Source: JACQRW01 sp964371935 (GTDB lineage: Bacteria; Patescibacteriota; Minisyncoccia; Sungbacterales; HO2-52-23). From it: a DNA stretch of 64,000 nucleotides. Below, piece after piece: positions 23,534 to 31,532 of this stretch. The notes under the pieces are model-generated. The model was not told the origin of the DNA. It saw only the letters and a program-made list of their open reading frames with translations, and did no database searches. The stretch spans positions 41,495-105,494 of the forward strand of contig CAYJOT010000001.1 of NCBI GenBank assembly GCA_964371935.1, given 5' to 3'. The translations under genes were made by a program, and so were the position numbers. Position 1 is the first letter of the stretch. Every line of letters starts with the position of its first letter.

Positions 23534-25051
23534 ATGAAGATCATTGCTCTTCCGTACCAGGACGCGGTGCGGAAAAAAAATATATTTATTCCGCTTTTTA
23601 AGGAAGACCGCCTTGCGGGGCAGGAAATTTTTTCGTATCTGCCTGCTGCGGTGAAAACTGCGGTCGCGAAACTCACAAAGGAAGAATTCAGGGGCGAAGA
23701 GGGAGAGACAAAATCCGTGTGGTTCCCGGGCGGGACCATCAGGCGCGTGCGGTTGTTCGGGCTTGGAGAGAAATCAAAATGGAATCCGCGACGGACGCAG
23801 GTCATTGCACGAACTTTTGTGCGCTATGCCAAAAGCGAGAGAATAGAAGAGTTTGCTACTCCGATACCAGTATTCCAGACTAAGTCTGGAACGGCTATTC
23901 CAGACTTAGTCTGGAATACGAGGATATTCGCCGAAAACGCGCTGATGGCGGATTTTGAATTCAACGCGTACCGGCAAAAACCAAAAGACGGCTGGCCTGA
24001 AGTGAAAACGCTCTATCTTGCCGGAGACGAAAAAAACCTGGCCGACATGGATGCCGGGATACGCGAGGGCATGATTATCGGCGAGGAGGTGAACGCGTGC
24101 CGGCATCTGGCAAACACTCCAGGCAGCGATATGACACCGACCCTGCTCGCGAAAGCGGCGCGCAACTCTGCTGCTGGCAAAAAAATCCGCATCCGCGTGA
24201 TGGAAGAAGCGGAAATGAAGCGTTTGCAGATGGGCGGTATTTTGGGAGTGGCAGCCGGTTCGGATGAAAAACCAAAATTAATTATCCTTGAATACCTTGC
24301 CGGACCCAAAAACCAGAAACCCCTCGTAATCGCCGGCAAGGGCGTTACGTTTGACTCGGGCGGGCTCAATATCAAGCCCCACCCGCACATGTACGAGATG
24401 CACATGGATATGTCCGGCGGCGCTGCGGTCATCCACGGAATTGCGGCAATTGCGCGACTTAAACTCCCCGTCAATGTTTTTGGTATTATTCCGGCAGTTG
24501 AGAACATGCCGTCAGGTTCAAGCTACCGTCCGGGGGACTTGCTCAAGACCCACTCGGGAAAAGTTATCGAGGTCTTGAACACGGACGCAGAAGGTCGCGT
24601 GATCCTGGCAGATGCCTTGAGTTACGGCGCCAAGAAATACAAGCCCGGGCTGCTCATAGATTTTGCAACGCTGACCGGAGCCAGCCACGCGGCGCTCGGC
24701 CACCACTGCTCGGCGATTTTTACCCAAGATGAAAAACTCCAGCAGCATCTTGTTGAGATCGGAAACACATCAGGCGATTATGTGTGGCCGCTCCCCTTGT
24801 GGGACGAATATTTGCCCGAGATCAAAGCCACATTCGGCGACCTTGCTAATATCAGCCCGAGCAACGACCGCTCCGGCGGCGCTATTCACGGCGCAAAATT
24901 TCTGGAGCAATTTGCCGAAGGTGCCCGATTCGCCCACGTTGACATTGCTCCCCGCATGACCACCACTGACTCCGACTGCATGAGCAAAGGCGCATCCGGA
25001 GTCGGGGTAAGGTTTATCGTTGAGTTGGCAAAGGCGTATCCGGAGTTATAG
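23534..25051 (+). CDS. pepA: Leucyl aminopeptidase (M17) with an in-frame palindrome
   Basis: A 505-residue M17 metalloprotease that releases N-terminal residues from peptides. The metal-binding motifs KGVTFDSGGLNIKP and LNTDAEGRVILADAL are intact in the C-terminal half. Near residue 113 the sequence FQTKSGTAIPDLVW comes from a 44-bp palindromic repeat inserted in frame, in the variable N-terminal domain away from the active site. Start is the ATG at 23534; a TTG nine bases earlier is less likely. Confidence 0.95.
   Translation: MKIIALPYQDAVRKKNIFIPLFKEDRLAGQEIFSYLPAAVKTAVAKLTKEEFRGEEGETKSVWFPGGTIRRVRLFGLGEKSKWNPRRTQVIARTFVRYAKSERIEEFATPIPVFQTKSGTAIPDLVWNTRIFAENALMADFEFNAYRQKPKDGWPEVKTLYLAGDEKNLADMDAGIREGMIIGEEVNACRHLANTPGSDMTPTLLAKAARNSAAGKKIRIRVMEEAEMKRLQMGGILGVAAGSDEKPKLIILEYLAGPKNQKPLVIAGKGVTFDSGGLNIKPHPHMYEMHMDMSGGAAVIHGIAAIARLKLPVNVFGIIPAVENMPSGSSYRPGDLLKTHSGKVIEVLNTDAEGRVILADALSYGAKKYKPGLLIDFATLTGASHAALGHHCSAIFTQDEKLQQHLVEIGNTSGDYVWPLPLWDEYLPEIKATFGDLANISPSNDRSGGAIHGAKFLEQFAEGARFAHVDIAPRMTTTDSDCMSKGASGVGVRFIVELAKAYPEL
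23873..23916. repeat. TTCCAGAC double palindrome, copy 2 (inside pepA)
   Basis: Units at 23873-23891 and 23898-23916, separated by 6 nt, identical to those at 4700-4741. They are read in frame, with no stop, as part of PepA. Each unit has one of its three frames closed by a stop (TAA or TAG) and two open. Confidence 0.92.
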
Positions 25052-25061
25052 AAAGTAAAAC

Positions 25062-25132
25062 CGGGCCGTAGTATAATGGTAGTACACAAGGTCGGGGATC
25101 TTGTAGCGGGAGTTCGATTCTCCCCGGCCCGA
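25062..25132 (+). tRNA. tRNA-Pro (anticodon GGG), no encoded CCA
   Basis: The acceptor stem is a perfect 7 bp (CGGGCCG at 25062-25068 with CGGCCCG at 25125-25131). The C1-G72 pair and A discriminator are typical of bacterial tRNA-Pro. The D arm GTAT/GTAC, an anticodon stem CAAGG/TCTTG with loop TCGGGGA, and a T arm GGGAG-TTCGATT-CTCCC all fold. The anticodon positions 34-36 read GGG. Position 33 is C instead of the near-universal U. CCA must be added by an enzyme. Confidence 0.85.
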
Positions 25133-25175
25133 AATATAATTTGTGCGGTATTAAACATTCTGTTATTATTAAGCC

Positions 25176-26372
25176 ATGCCAACCCAAGACGAAAACAAAA
25201 TCCTTGACGCGGAAGAGCTTCGGGAAAAAATGCTGATTGCGGCCGAGAAGGGGCGCGCATCGGACATTCATATTGATCCGACCGAAGACGCGCTGCTCAT
25301 CCGGATCCGCGTTGACGGGGCGCTGCATGTCTGGGCAAAACGTCCGCTGCTTGAGCATGAGAACCTGATCTCGCATCTCAAGGTCTACAGCGGGCTCGAC
25401 ATTACGCGTCGCGCAACTCCCCAAGAAGGACACTTTGTCTGGAGTTCTCCTGCAACAAAACCCGAAGACGCAACTAAGAGCCGGATGTACAACGTGCGCG
25501 CCTCATTTTTCCCGACGGTTCACGGCGAGGCAGTCGCGATGCGGCTTTTCAACCGGGCTGACCTCCTGATGAAACTCTCGGACCTCGAATTCAACGACAA
25601 AGACCGTGGGCTTATTAAAAAACTCATCAACTACCCTCACGGCATGTTGCTCGTGGTGGGACCTGCCGGATCAGGCAAGACCACCACGCTCTATGCCCTG
25701 CTCACCGAACTCGCCAACGAAAGCAAAAATATCGTTACCATTGAAGACCCGGTCGAGTACACGCTGCCACTGGTGCGCCAAAGCCAGATCGATGCGGACC
25801 GGGGATACACGTTTGCCGTCGGCATCCGCTCCGTGCTGAGGCAGGACCCGGACGTGATCATGGTGGGCGAGATCCGCGACCCGGAGACCGCGGAAACCGC
25901 GGTGCGCGCCTCGCTCACGGGCAAGCTGCTTATTTCCACCCTGCATGCCAACAACAGCATAGGTGCGATCTCCCGCCTTCTTGACATGAAAATCGAGCGC
26001 GATACCCTTAGCTACGCATTGGCCGGCATTATCGGCCGCCGCTTGGTCCGCCGCATCTGCCAGCAATGCCGCATCCCCTACGCTCCGGAGGTCTCGCTCA
26101 TCGAGGCAATCGGCATGACGCCTCACGACTCCTTTTCCCGTGGCGCCGGATGTGAACAGTGCGACAACACCGGATTGCACGGGCTTGTCGGCCTCTTTGA
26201 AGTGCTTGCCTTTGACGAAGAAATGAGGCGCATGATCATCGAGGGCGCATCTGGGCAACAGCTTTTTACAGCTGTGCAGAAAAAAGGATTCCACACCCTG
26301 CAGGAAGACGGCATTGAAAAAGTGCGCGCCGGATTGGTCACGCCGGAAGAATTGCTCAAAGCAATTGCATAA
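25176..26372 (+). CDS. PilB/GspE-type secretion ATPase
   Basis: A 398-residue hexameric ATPase that would drive type IV pilus extension or a type II-like secretion system. Walker A is GPAGSGKTTT near residue 163, the Walker B region is DPDVIMVGEIRDPETAE, and a four-cysteine zinc motif (CQQCRIPY...CEQCDNTG) lies in the C-terminal domain, as in PilB/GspE. The N-terminal domain is short. It is followed after 1 nt by an anchored cysteine-rich protein, which may be a pilus-associated or surface component. Confidence 0.88.
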   Translation: MPTQDENKILDAEELREKMLIAAEKGRASDIHIDPTEDALLIRIRVDGALHVWAKRPLLEHENLISHLKVYSGLDITRRATPQEGHFVWSSPATKPEDATKSRMYNVRASFFPTVHGEAVAMRLFNRADLLMKLSDLEFNDKDRGLIKKLINYPHGMLLVVGPAGSGKTTTLYALLTELANESKNIVTIEDPVEYTLPLVRQSQIDADRGYTFAVGIRSVLRQDPDVIMVGEIRDPETAETAVRASLTGKLLISTLHANNSIGAISRLLDMKIERDTLSYALAGIIGRRLVRRICQQCRIPYAPEVSLIEAIGMTPHDSFSRGAGCEQCDNTGLHGLVGLFEVLAFDEEMRRMIIEGASGQQLFTAVQKKGFHTLQEDGIEKVRAGLVTPEELLKAIA

Positions 26373-26373
26373 C

Positions 26374-27696
26374 ATGTTCGCATTGAACAAAAATCGTCTT
26401 GTTATAATAATCATCTTGCTCGCACTCGCGAGCCTTTTGCTTTTGGGATACTTTCAAGCCAGGCATGAGCGCAAAGAAGTGCCCGACGTCCGTCTGGTGA
26501 CTTCCTCGCCTCAAAAAACTGCCGAGTCCGCAATGGAAACGAACACCCCGTCACAAAAAACCGCATCAGTATCTTTTGCCGGCACGACTCCCGTTCAAAT
26601 TAAAAATACAACGCCGCGCGCTTCAGTCACCATACCGCTTGCGGATATCAAGACGTGCATGATTAAGCCGGTACAGCAAATCGGGCCATGCTATGATGCG
26701 CTCTTCCGCACATTTCTCAAAACCAATACGACCATGGATGCGCTCAAGATCGTGGCACGCTATGAAGACACGGATTCGCAATTGCGCTATGCGTGCCACC
26801 CGGTAGTGCATGCGATCGGCCGCGAAACATTTGCCAAAACAGGCACCGTGCACGACTCGTTTGCCGCATGCGACCAGACCTGCCACTCCGGCTGCTACCA
26901 TGGTGCGGTGGAGCACTTTATCCGCGGCGATCATCCGCCAGTTGGCGGAGACGGCACGATCAGACACATTAGCGAAGAAGAGCTGGAAGCAAAAATAATC
27001 GCCGCGTGCCCCGCCAACCAGCCAGGCCGGTTCCGGTTTCAGTGTTTGCACGGTCTCGGGCATGCCCTGCTTTTCTCGCTCGAGTATAAACTCGAAAACA
27101 CGCTACAGACATGCGACAAGCTCGGCACCGGATGGGACCGGAGCTCATGCTGGGGCGGCGCATTCATGGAAAACTTGTTTCCGTCCGATCCGACCAAAAG
27201 CGACGTAAGCGCCACCGATTACCACTACCCGTGCGATAAGCTCGGCGACCAATACAAAAGCGACTGCTACGTCATGCAGACCACACGCATGACCACCATG
27301 GGGCTCAATACCGCCGGGCTTTTTACCGAGTGTAGGAAAGCCGGCAATTACGCACTCTCGTGTATCCAATCAATCGGCAGAGATCTTTCCAATGACGCGC
27401 GCATAAAAGACCCGCGCCTCACCGCCGAAAAGTGCGAGTTCGGGCAAACCGATGCCGAACGCCAATCCTGCATCCGCGGCGTGATCTACGCGCTTATGGA
27501 TAATACATGGGACGGCCAATACGCCTTCCCGTTCTGTAAGACATTTGCAAACGAATCCGACCGCGCCTATTGCGCAACCGCAAGCGCCCGGTATTTGCGC
27601 GCAACGTACGATAAGACAAAAGAGGCGATTCTCAACGACTGCGTACTGCGAACTCAAGACCAAGCCGCATGTGCAGAGACGGTTAAGGAACTGTGA
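26374..27696 (+). CDS. Membrane-anchored cysteine-rich repeat protein
   Basis: About 440 residues with an N-terminal transmembrane segment (residues 8-25) and then an extracellular part with 20 Cys. From residue 90 on, the Cys occur in pairs spaced 7-13 residues apart, each ending in a helical hairpin-like turn (CDKLGDQYKSDCYV, CRKAGNYALSCIQ, CEFGQTDAERQSCI). This looks like a set of disulfide-closed helical repeats. Three His pairs (CHPVVH, CYHGAVEH, CLHGLGH) could bind metal. No family recognised. The gene starts 1 nt after the PilB-like gene. Confidence 0.6.
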   Translation: MFALNKNRLVIIIILLALASLLLLGYFQARHERKEVPDVRLVTSSPQKTAESAMETNTPSQKTASVSFAGTTPVQIKNTTPRASVTIPLADIKTCMIKPVQQIGPCYDALFRTFLKTNTTMDALKIVARYEDTDSQLRYACHPVVHAIGRETFAKTGTVHDSFAACDQTCHSGCYHGAVEHFIRGDHPPVGGDGTIRHISEEELEAKIIAACPANQPGRFRFQCLHGLGHALLFSLEYKLENTLQTCDKLGTGWDRSSCWGGAFMENLFPSDPTKSDVSATDYHYPCDKLGDQYKSDCYVMQTTRMTTMGLNTAGLFTECRKAGNYALSCIQSIGRDLSNDARIKDPRLTAEKCEFGQTDAERQSCIRGVIYALMDNTWDGQYAFPFCKTFANESDRAYCATASARYLRATYDKTKEAILNDCVLRTQDQAACAETVKEL

Positions 27697-27726
27697 CGCA
27701 AGATTTGGTTATCCACAGCATTGATA

Positions 27727-27755
27727 TTGACAACTCTCACATAAGGGAATATGCT
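27727..27755 (+). promoter_or_regulatory. Sigma-70-type promoter for a small RNA
   Basis: TTGACA at 27727-27732, a 17-nt spacer and TATGCT at 27750-27755. It is a near-consensus promoter with no open reading frame downstream. Transcription would start near 27762. Confidence 0.75.
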
Positions 27756-27761
27756 CTATGT

Positions 27762-27830
27762 AGATGACGAGTTTGCTATGATCGGTACCGGTTGATTCCC
27801 CGAAGAGCCCCGTAAGGGGCTTTTCTTTTT
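27762..27830 (+). ncRNA. Candidate small RNA, about 70 nt
   Basis: A short transcript predicted between a strong promoter and a strong terminator, with no coding frame of note. It contains ATGACGAGTTTGCT (27764-27777), the perfect reverse complement of AGCAAACTCGTCAT (27892-27905) in the next RNA candidate. Identity as an RNA gene is inferred from promoter and terminator alone. Confidence 0.6.
27803..27830 (+). terminator. Rho-independent terminator
   Basis: Stem AAGAGCCCC and GGGGCTTTT with loop GTAA, followed by a T-rich run. It ends the candidate small RNA. Confidence 0.85.
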
Positions 27831-27855
27831 ATCTCAATGCCATGGTAGTATGCGT

Positions 27856-27942
27856 GTGTGGATACGAGGGCCGAGTCCGATCGGCATCGGGAGCAAACTC
27901 GTCATTTTGCTTTAGAGGTTCGACTCCCCCTCGGTCCACGCC
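27856..27942 (+). ncRNA. Candidate tRNA-like structured RNA
   Basis: The ends pair as 5' GTGTGGA (27856-27862) with 3' TCCACGC (27935-27941), followed by T8-A9-like TA, and the 3' part has a GGTTCGACTCC T-loop-like sequence. A second stem CGAGGG/CCCTCG continues the first. A stem-loop AGCAAACTCGTCATTTTGCT (27892-27911) has the antisense 14-mer. No regular D-arm or T-stem is found, so this is not a normal tRNA. It could be a decayed tRNA or a structured RNA. A terminator follows. Confidence 0.45.
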
Positions 27943-27943
27943 T

Positions 27944-27970
27944 AAAAAGCTGCCATAACGGCGGCTTTTT
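27944..27970. terminator. Bidirectional rho-independent terminator
   Basis: AAAAAGCTGCC and GGCGGCTTTTT form a stem with A-runs and T-runs on both sides. It can end the plus-strand RNA and the minus-strand argG-argH transcript; the argH stop is at 27969. Confidence 0.85.
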
Positions 27971-29279
27971 AGATTTGTTTGAATTTTCTCTGCTGCTTCT
28001 GAACTCTTGCCCGATAATACCCAATACTTAAATTCCCCGGAGCACCCAAACTCTTTTTTGAGGCAATATTTTCCTCCAAGTTTGGTATGTAATCGCGCAG
28101 CATGCCCATAGCCGCCTTGTAGGCATCTCTGAATGGAATATCTTTTTCGAGCACCAATTTGTTGGCAATATCCGCAGCAAAGATGTCTTTATGAATCTTA
28201 ATCCGTATGTTTTCGCTTTTAGGAGCAAGTCCTTTGAGGACGATCTTCACCACCTCGAGACTACCCAATATGATCTTTACACTCTCCATGAGCGGTTTCT
28301 TGGTGAGCTGTAAATCCCTGTTATATCCGGATAGCAAATTTTTGTTGATCCCTTTTACCGCAAGTTGGTTTGCGCTTACCACACCCACATTGCCACGTAA
28401 AATTTCCATCACGTCCAGGTTGTGCTTATGAGGCATGATACTGGATCCTGTTACAAGACTCTCATGTACCACGAAGAAATCAAACTCTTGCGACGTGAAT
28501 AAAAGCAGGTCATGTGCGAATCTGCCCAGGGTCGACATAACTTGCACCAGCGCTTCAAGAAAAAGACTTTCAAACTTGCCCCGTGAATTTTGGCAGTACA
28601 AGGCATTGACCTGAATATCCACAAACCCGAGTTCTTTCGTGGTGAATACCCGGTCGAGCGGAATAGACACGCCGAAACCGGCGGCAGAACCTAATGGGTT
28701 TTTATCAAGGTGCTTTGCAACGAGCATCAGATAATCCGCATCGTCAAGTAAACTTTCCACAAAACTCAACATATAGTGCCCCGCGCTTGAGAGCATGGCT
28801 TGCTGGGTATGCGAATACCCGGGCATGGGAATGTCTTTGTACTTTTTGGCAAAATCCAAAAAAGCTGCGGCAAGTGTCACGCATTTCTGCGAGATCATCA
28901 TAAGATTGTGCTTCATATATAACCGCAATGCGACCAGTACTTGATCATTCCTGCTTCTGCCCGTATGAATTTTTTTTCCAACATCTCCAAGTTTTTGCAC
29001 GAGATAATTTTCAATAATCGTATGACAGTCCTCGTCTGCCGGAGTGATTTTTATTTTCCCGGCGTGAAATTCCTTTTCTATCAACTCAAGCGTTTTAAGA
29101 ATCTTTTTTAGTTCTTGACGAGTAAGGACGCCGATTTTGTGCAGTCCTTTTGCATGCGCTCTGCTTGCCTGTATATCAAAAGGCATCAGAATCGCATCGA
29201 AAATATAATCCTGCCCTGCGGTGTATTTTTCAATAACCGGATTGAGTTCTTGTTTTGATTTTTTCCACAATTTTGTCAT
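27969..29279 (-). CDS. argH: Argininosuccinate lyase
   Basis: A 436-residue enzyme that splits argininosuccinate to arginine and fumarate. The fumarase/aspartase signature GSSIMPHKHN is present, and the earlier HTGRSRNDQV and TPADEDCHTIIENYL (substrate loop) are typical. The start at 29279 (MTKLWKKSKQEL) is chosen by family. It follows argG with a 13-nt gap. No other arginine genes are in the window; few CPR bacteria have this pair. Confidence 0.93.
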   Translation of the reverse strand: MTKLWKKSKQELNPVIEKYTAGQDYIFDAILMPFDIQASRAHAKGLHKIGVLTRQELKKILKTLELIEKEFHAGKIKITPADEDCHTIIENYLVQKLGDVGKKIHTGRSRNDQVLVALRLYMKHNLMMISQKCVTLAAAFLDFAKKYKDIPMPGYSHTQQAMLSSAGHYMLSFVESLLDDADYLMLVAKHLDKNPLGSAAGFGVSIPLDRVFTTKELGFVDIQVNALYCQNSRGKFESLFLEALVQVMSTLGRFAHDLLLFTSQEFDFFVVHESLVTGSSIMPHKHNLDVMEILRGNVGVVSANQLAVKGINKNLLSGYNRDLQLTKKPLMESVKIILGSLEVVKIVLKGLAPKSENIRIKIHKDIFAADIANKLVLEKDIPFRDAYKAAMGMLRDYIPNLEENIASKKSLGAPGNLSIGYYRARVQKQQRKFKQI

Positions 29280-29292
29280 AAAGTTGGGAGTA

Positions 29293-30549
29293 TTATTTCT
29301 GTTTCCGGACGACTTCATTTGCGATCTTCATCTGTAGCGTATAAATTTCCGTAAATCCGGCGCTCGCATTTACGTTGAATGTGTATCCTTCACCAATGTT
29401 GAAGGAGGCATATTTTAATCCAAACGGAGAGTTTAGGGAAATCACGCTCACATTGCCTTTATGGAGCTTTAGGGTCACAATGCCGTGCACTTTCTTGTTG
29501 ACCTCATCGTTCAGCGCATTGATCGCGCTCATCGCGGGATCATACCATTTCGCTCCGTAGCACAAGTAGCCCCATTTGATATCAAGGTTCGACTTCACTT
29601 CATTCAACTCACGCGTAGAAACATATCGTTCGAGCGCTTTATGCGCTTCAACAATAATATGAGCCGCGGGTTGTTCATATACACCCCTATCTTTCAGACC
29701 CACAAGACGATCTTCTATCATATAGACAATGCCAACGCCGTGCGCTCCGCCCCTTTTATTCAATTGCATGATAATATCCGCAAGTGGCAGTTTTTTGCCA
29801 TTCAGTGCGCACGGTATTCCTTCTCTGAATTCCAGGGTAATCAACTCTGCTCTTTGCGGCGCTTTCTCCGGCAATGTATAGGTGGTAAGAAATTTTTCCA
29901 CAAGCGGCACTGATGCCGGGTTTTCTATTTCTCCGCCCTCCCATGTCATGCCCCACATGTTATCATCAACCGAGTAAGGGAAATTCTTTTTTGCCGGCAC
30001 CGCTATAGTATGTTTTTGCGCATATGCGATTTCTTCGTCGCGATCCATATTCCACTCGCGAACAGGAGCAATAATTTTCATCTCGGGATCAAGTGCGAGG
30101 ATATACCCTTCAAGCCGAACTTGATCATTCCCCTTTCCGGTGCAACCGTGCGCAATGCAGGCGATATGTTTTTTCCGCGCGACTTCCACTGCTTTCCTGG
30201 CAATGATCGCTCTGCCGATTGGAGTTGAGAGATGGTACTCGCCTTGATAACACGCATTTGCTTTGATTCCCTTTGCCACGAATTCCTCCGCAAACTCTTT
30301 CCTGACATCAAGAGTAATGGCATCTTGAGCGCCAAGATGCAACGCTTTCTTTTGAATTGCGTCCAGATCATCTTTTTGCTGACCAAGATCAAGAGTTAGT
30401 GTCACAATCTTTGTGTGATACTGATCCTGTATCCACTTGAGCATCACTGATGTATCAAGACCGCCGGAATATAGTAAAAGCGCCGTATCGACTTCTCCTC
30501 TTTTCCCTTCATATGAAGCTATCTTTTTATATTGTGTTTGTGTGTTCAT
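29293..30549 (-). CDS. argG: Argininosuccinate synthase
   Basis: A 418-residue enzyme joining citrulline and aspartate with ATP. The ATP-loop LYSGGLDTSVML is near residue 27, and the HGCTGKGNDQVRLE segment is diagnostic. Start 30549 (MNTQTQYKKIASYEG) is chosen because upstream residues are a hairpin region. It forms an operon with argH. The organism would need imported citrulline or another source, since no upstream ornithine-carbamoyl genes are seen here. Confidence 0.93.
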   Translation of the reverse strand: MNTQTQYKKIASYEGKRGEVDTALLLYSGGLDTSVMLKWIQDQYHTKIVTLTLDLGQQKDDLDAIQKKALHLGAQDAITLDVRKEFAEEFVAKGIKANACYQGEYHLSTPIGRAIIARKAVEVARKKHIACIAHGCTGKGNDQVRLEGYILALDPEMKIIAPVREWNMDRDEEIAYAQKHTIAVPAKKNFPYSVDDNMWGMTWEGGEIENPASVPLVEKFLTTYTLPEKAPQRAELITLEFREGIPCALNGKKLPLADIIMQLNKRGGAHGVGIVYMIEDRLVGLKDRGVYEQPAAHIIVEAHKALERYVSTRELNEVKSNLDIKWGYLCYGAKWYDPAMSAINALNDEVNKKVHGIVTLKLHKGNVSVISLNSPFGLKYASFNIGEGYTFNVNASAGFTEIYTLQMKIANEVVRKQK

Positions 30550-30567
30550 AATTGTTATGCGGTTTAA

Positions 30568-30606
30568 GGAAGAAGCGGACTCGGACGCGAATCCGCTTCT
30601 TTTTTG
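30568..30606 (+). terminator. GC-rich hairpin with T run upstream of argG
   Basis: AGAAGCGGA and TCCGCTTCT form a stem with a TTTTTT run on the plus strand. No plus-strand gene ends here, so it may be a terminator for an unseen transcript. On the minus strand it lies in the argG leader, where it lacks a T run but could still affect expression. Confidence 0.45.
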
Positions 30607-30611
30607 TGATC

Positions 30612-31100
30612 TCAAAGAACAAACATTCGGCACTCGTTTTTAACAGCCCGAAACTGACACCCATGCTTATCGCGATTGGGTACCCGATCGCATGGTGCGC
30701 AGCTCGCTTCCCGTGGGACATTCGTAAACCATGTTCCAACATTTTCCTCATGCATGCCATGTTTAATAGCCAGATGAACAACCTTCGGATCATGCGTGAT
30801 TAGAAACGCGCGATCTTTATTGGAGATACGCATGACGAGGGATGCAAAAAGTTCTGAAATAATCCCCCTGCCTCGAAATTCATCCGCAACCCACAGCGAC
30901 CCGATTTCTAGCCATCCTTTTGCTCTTTTTGTACTTACAGACCAAAGTGCGCCAAAAGCGATGATTCCCTCACTGCATTCGATGATCTCGGCACTTCCTG
31001 AGAGCCAAATCTCAAACAGCGCCTTCGCTTCAACACGGCTACCCAAAAGTGAACGTTCACTTTTTAATCTTCGCGAAAGAACTTTCCATTTCTCTTCCAT
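30612..31100 (-). CDS. GNAT-family acetyltransferase
   Basis: A 162-residue N-acetyltransferase. The acetyl-CoA binding motif A reads LWVADEFRGRGIISELFASLV, in the pattern Q/R-x-x-G-x-G/A. The C-terminus is Cys-rich (SCAPCDRVPNRDKHGC and NECRMF), possibly a metal site. The substrate is unknown. It is preceded by a terminator at 31136-31163 and followed by argG, so it may be transcribed with argG. Confidence 0.72.
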   Translation of the reverse strand: MEEKWKVLSRRLKSERSLLGSRVEAKALFEIWLSGSAEIIECSEGIIAFGALWSVSTKRAKGWLEIGSLWVADEFRGRGIISELFASLVMRISNKDRAFLITHDPKVVHLAIKHGMHEENVGTWFTNVPREASCAPCDRVPNRDKHGCQFRAVKNECRMFVL

Positions 31101-31135
31101 TCAATCTCTCCTTTCTTTTGCGATATGATACAAAG

Positions 31136-31163
31136 AACAAAAACGGCCTCGTGTTTGAGGCCG
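31136..31163 (-). terminator. Terminator or leader hairpin before the GNAT gene
   Basis: On the minus strand CGGCCTCAAACACGAGGCCG is followed by TTTTTGTT. It could end the upstream PIN operon or attenuate the GNAT gene. The region 31164-31313 between has no gene; it has a small hairpin (CTCAAGAATATTTTTGAG). Confidence 0.7.
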
Positions 31164-31313
31164 CGTGGTAACATTCAAGTGTAAGATTTCACTACGATTT
31201 ACATTTTTGAACACTAACAAACAACCTCAAAAATATTCTTGAGTTCCTTCGACGACGGATTATTCTTTGGGTTGTTTTTAACATGTCTCTATGGCAGCAC
31301 CACTTCAAATTTA

Positions 31314-31532
31314 TTACTTGCGACGGTTGAATTTCTTGATCCCCCGACCTAGCTCAACTATACTTTTTCCGGCAAAAAGTTTATGCCTTATTTGCAGATA
31401 ATCACCGCTTGGTGGAGTCAATACCTGCCACACTCGCGCAGCTTTTTCCGGACCCAGCTTTTCCAAAATCGCCTCAAATGCGTCTGTGAGTAAGGACTGC
31501 CGGAAAGTTCTCTTTTTAGTCGTGTTTGCCAT
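31314..31532 (-). CDS. Putative antitoxin or partner of a PIN protein
   Basis: A 72-residue basic protein starting MANTTKKRTFRQSLLTDAFE and ending GRGIKKFNRRK. It overlaps the upstream PIN gene by 17 nt, so the two are coupled, with the toxin-like gene first. It has no clear DNA-binding motif; role inferred from position. Confidence 0.55.
   Translation of the reverse strand: MANTTKKRTFRQSLLTDAFEAILEKLGPEKAARVWQVLTPPSGDYLQIRHKLFAGKSIVELGRGIKKFNRRK

Noticed and set aside
27764..27905. Retron-like non-coding RNA with complementary ends
   Set aside because: The 14-nt complement resembles retron a1/a2 ends, but there is no reverse transcriptase gene nearby and a terminator lies between the arms.
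31100..31313. Possible T-box or amino-acid leader before the GNAT gene
   Set aside because: The hairpin and TTACCACGCGG looked T-box-like, but the required UGG-containing bulge is absent and no synthetase or amino acid gene follows directly.
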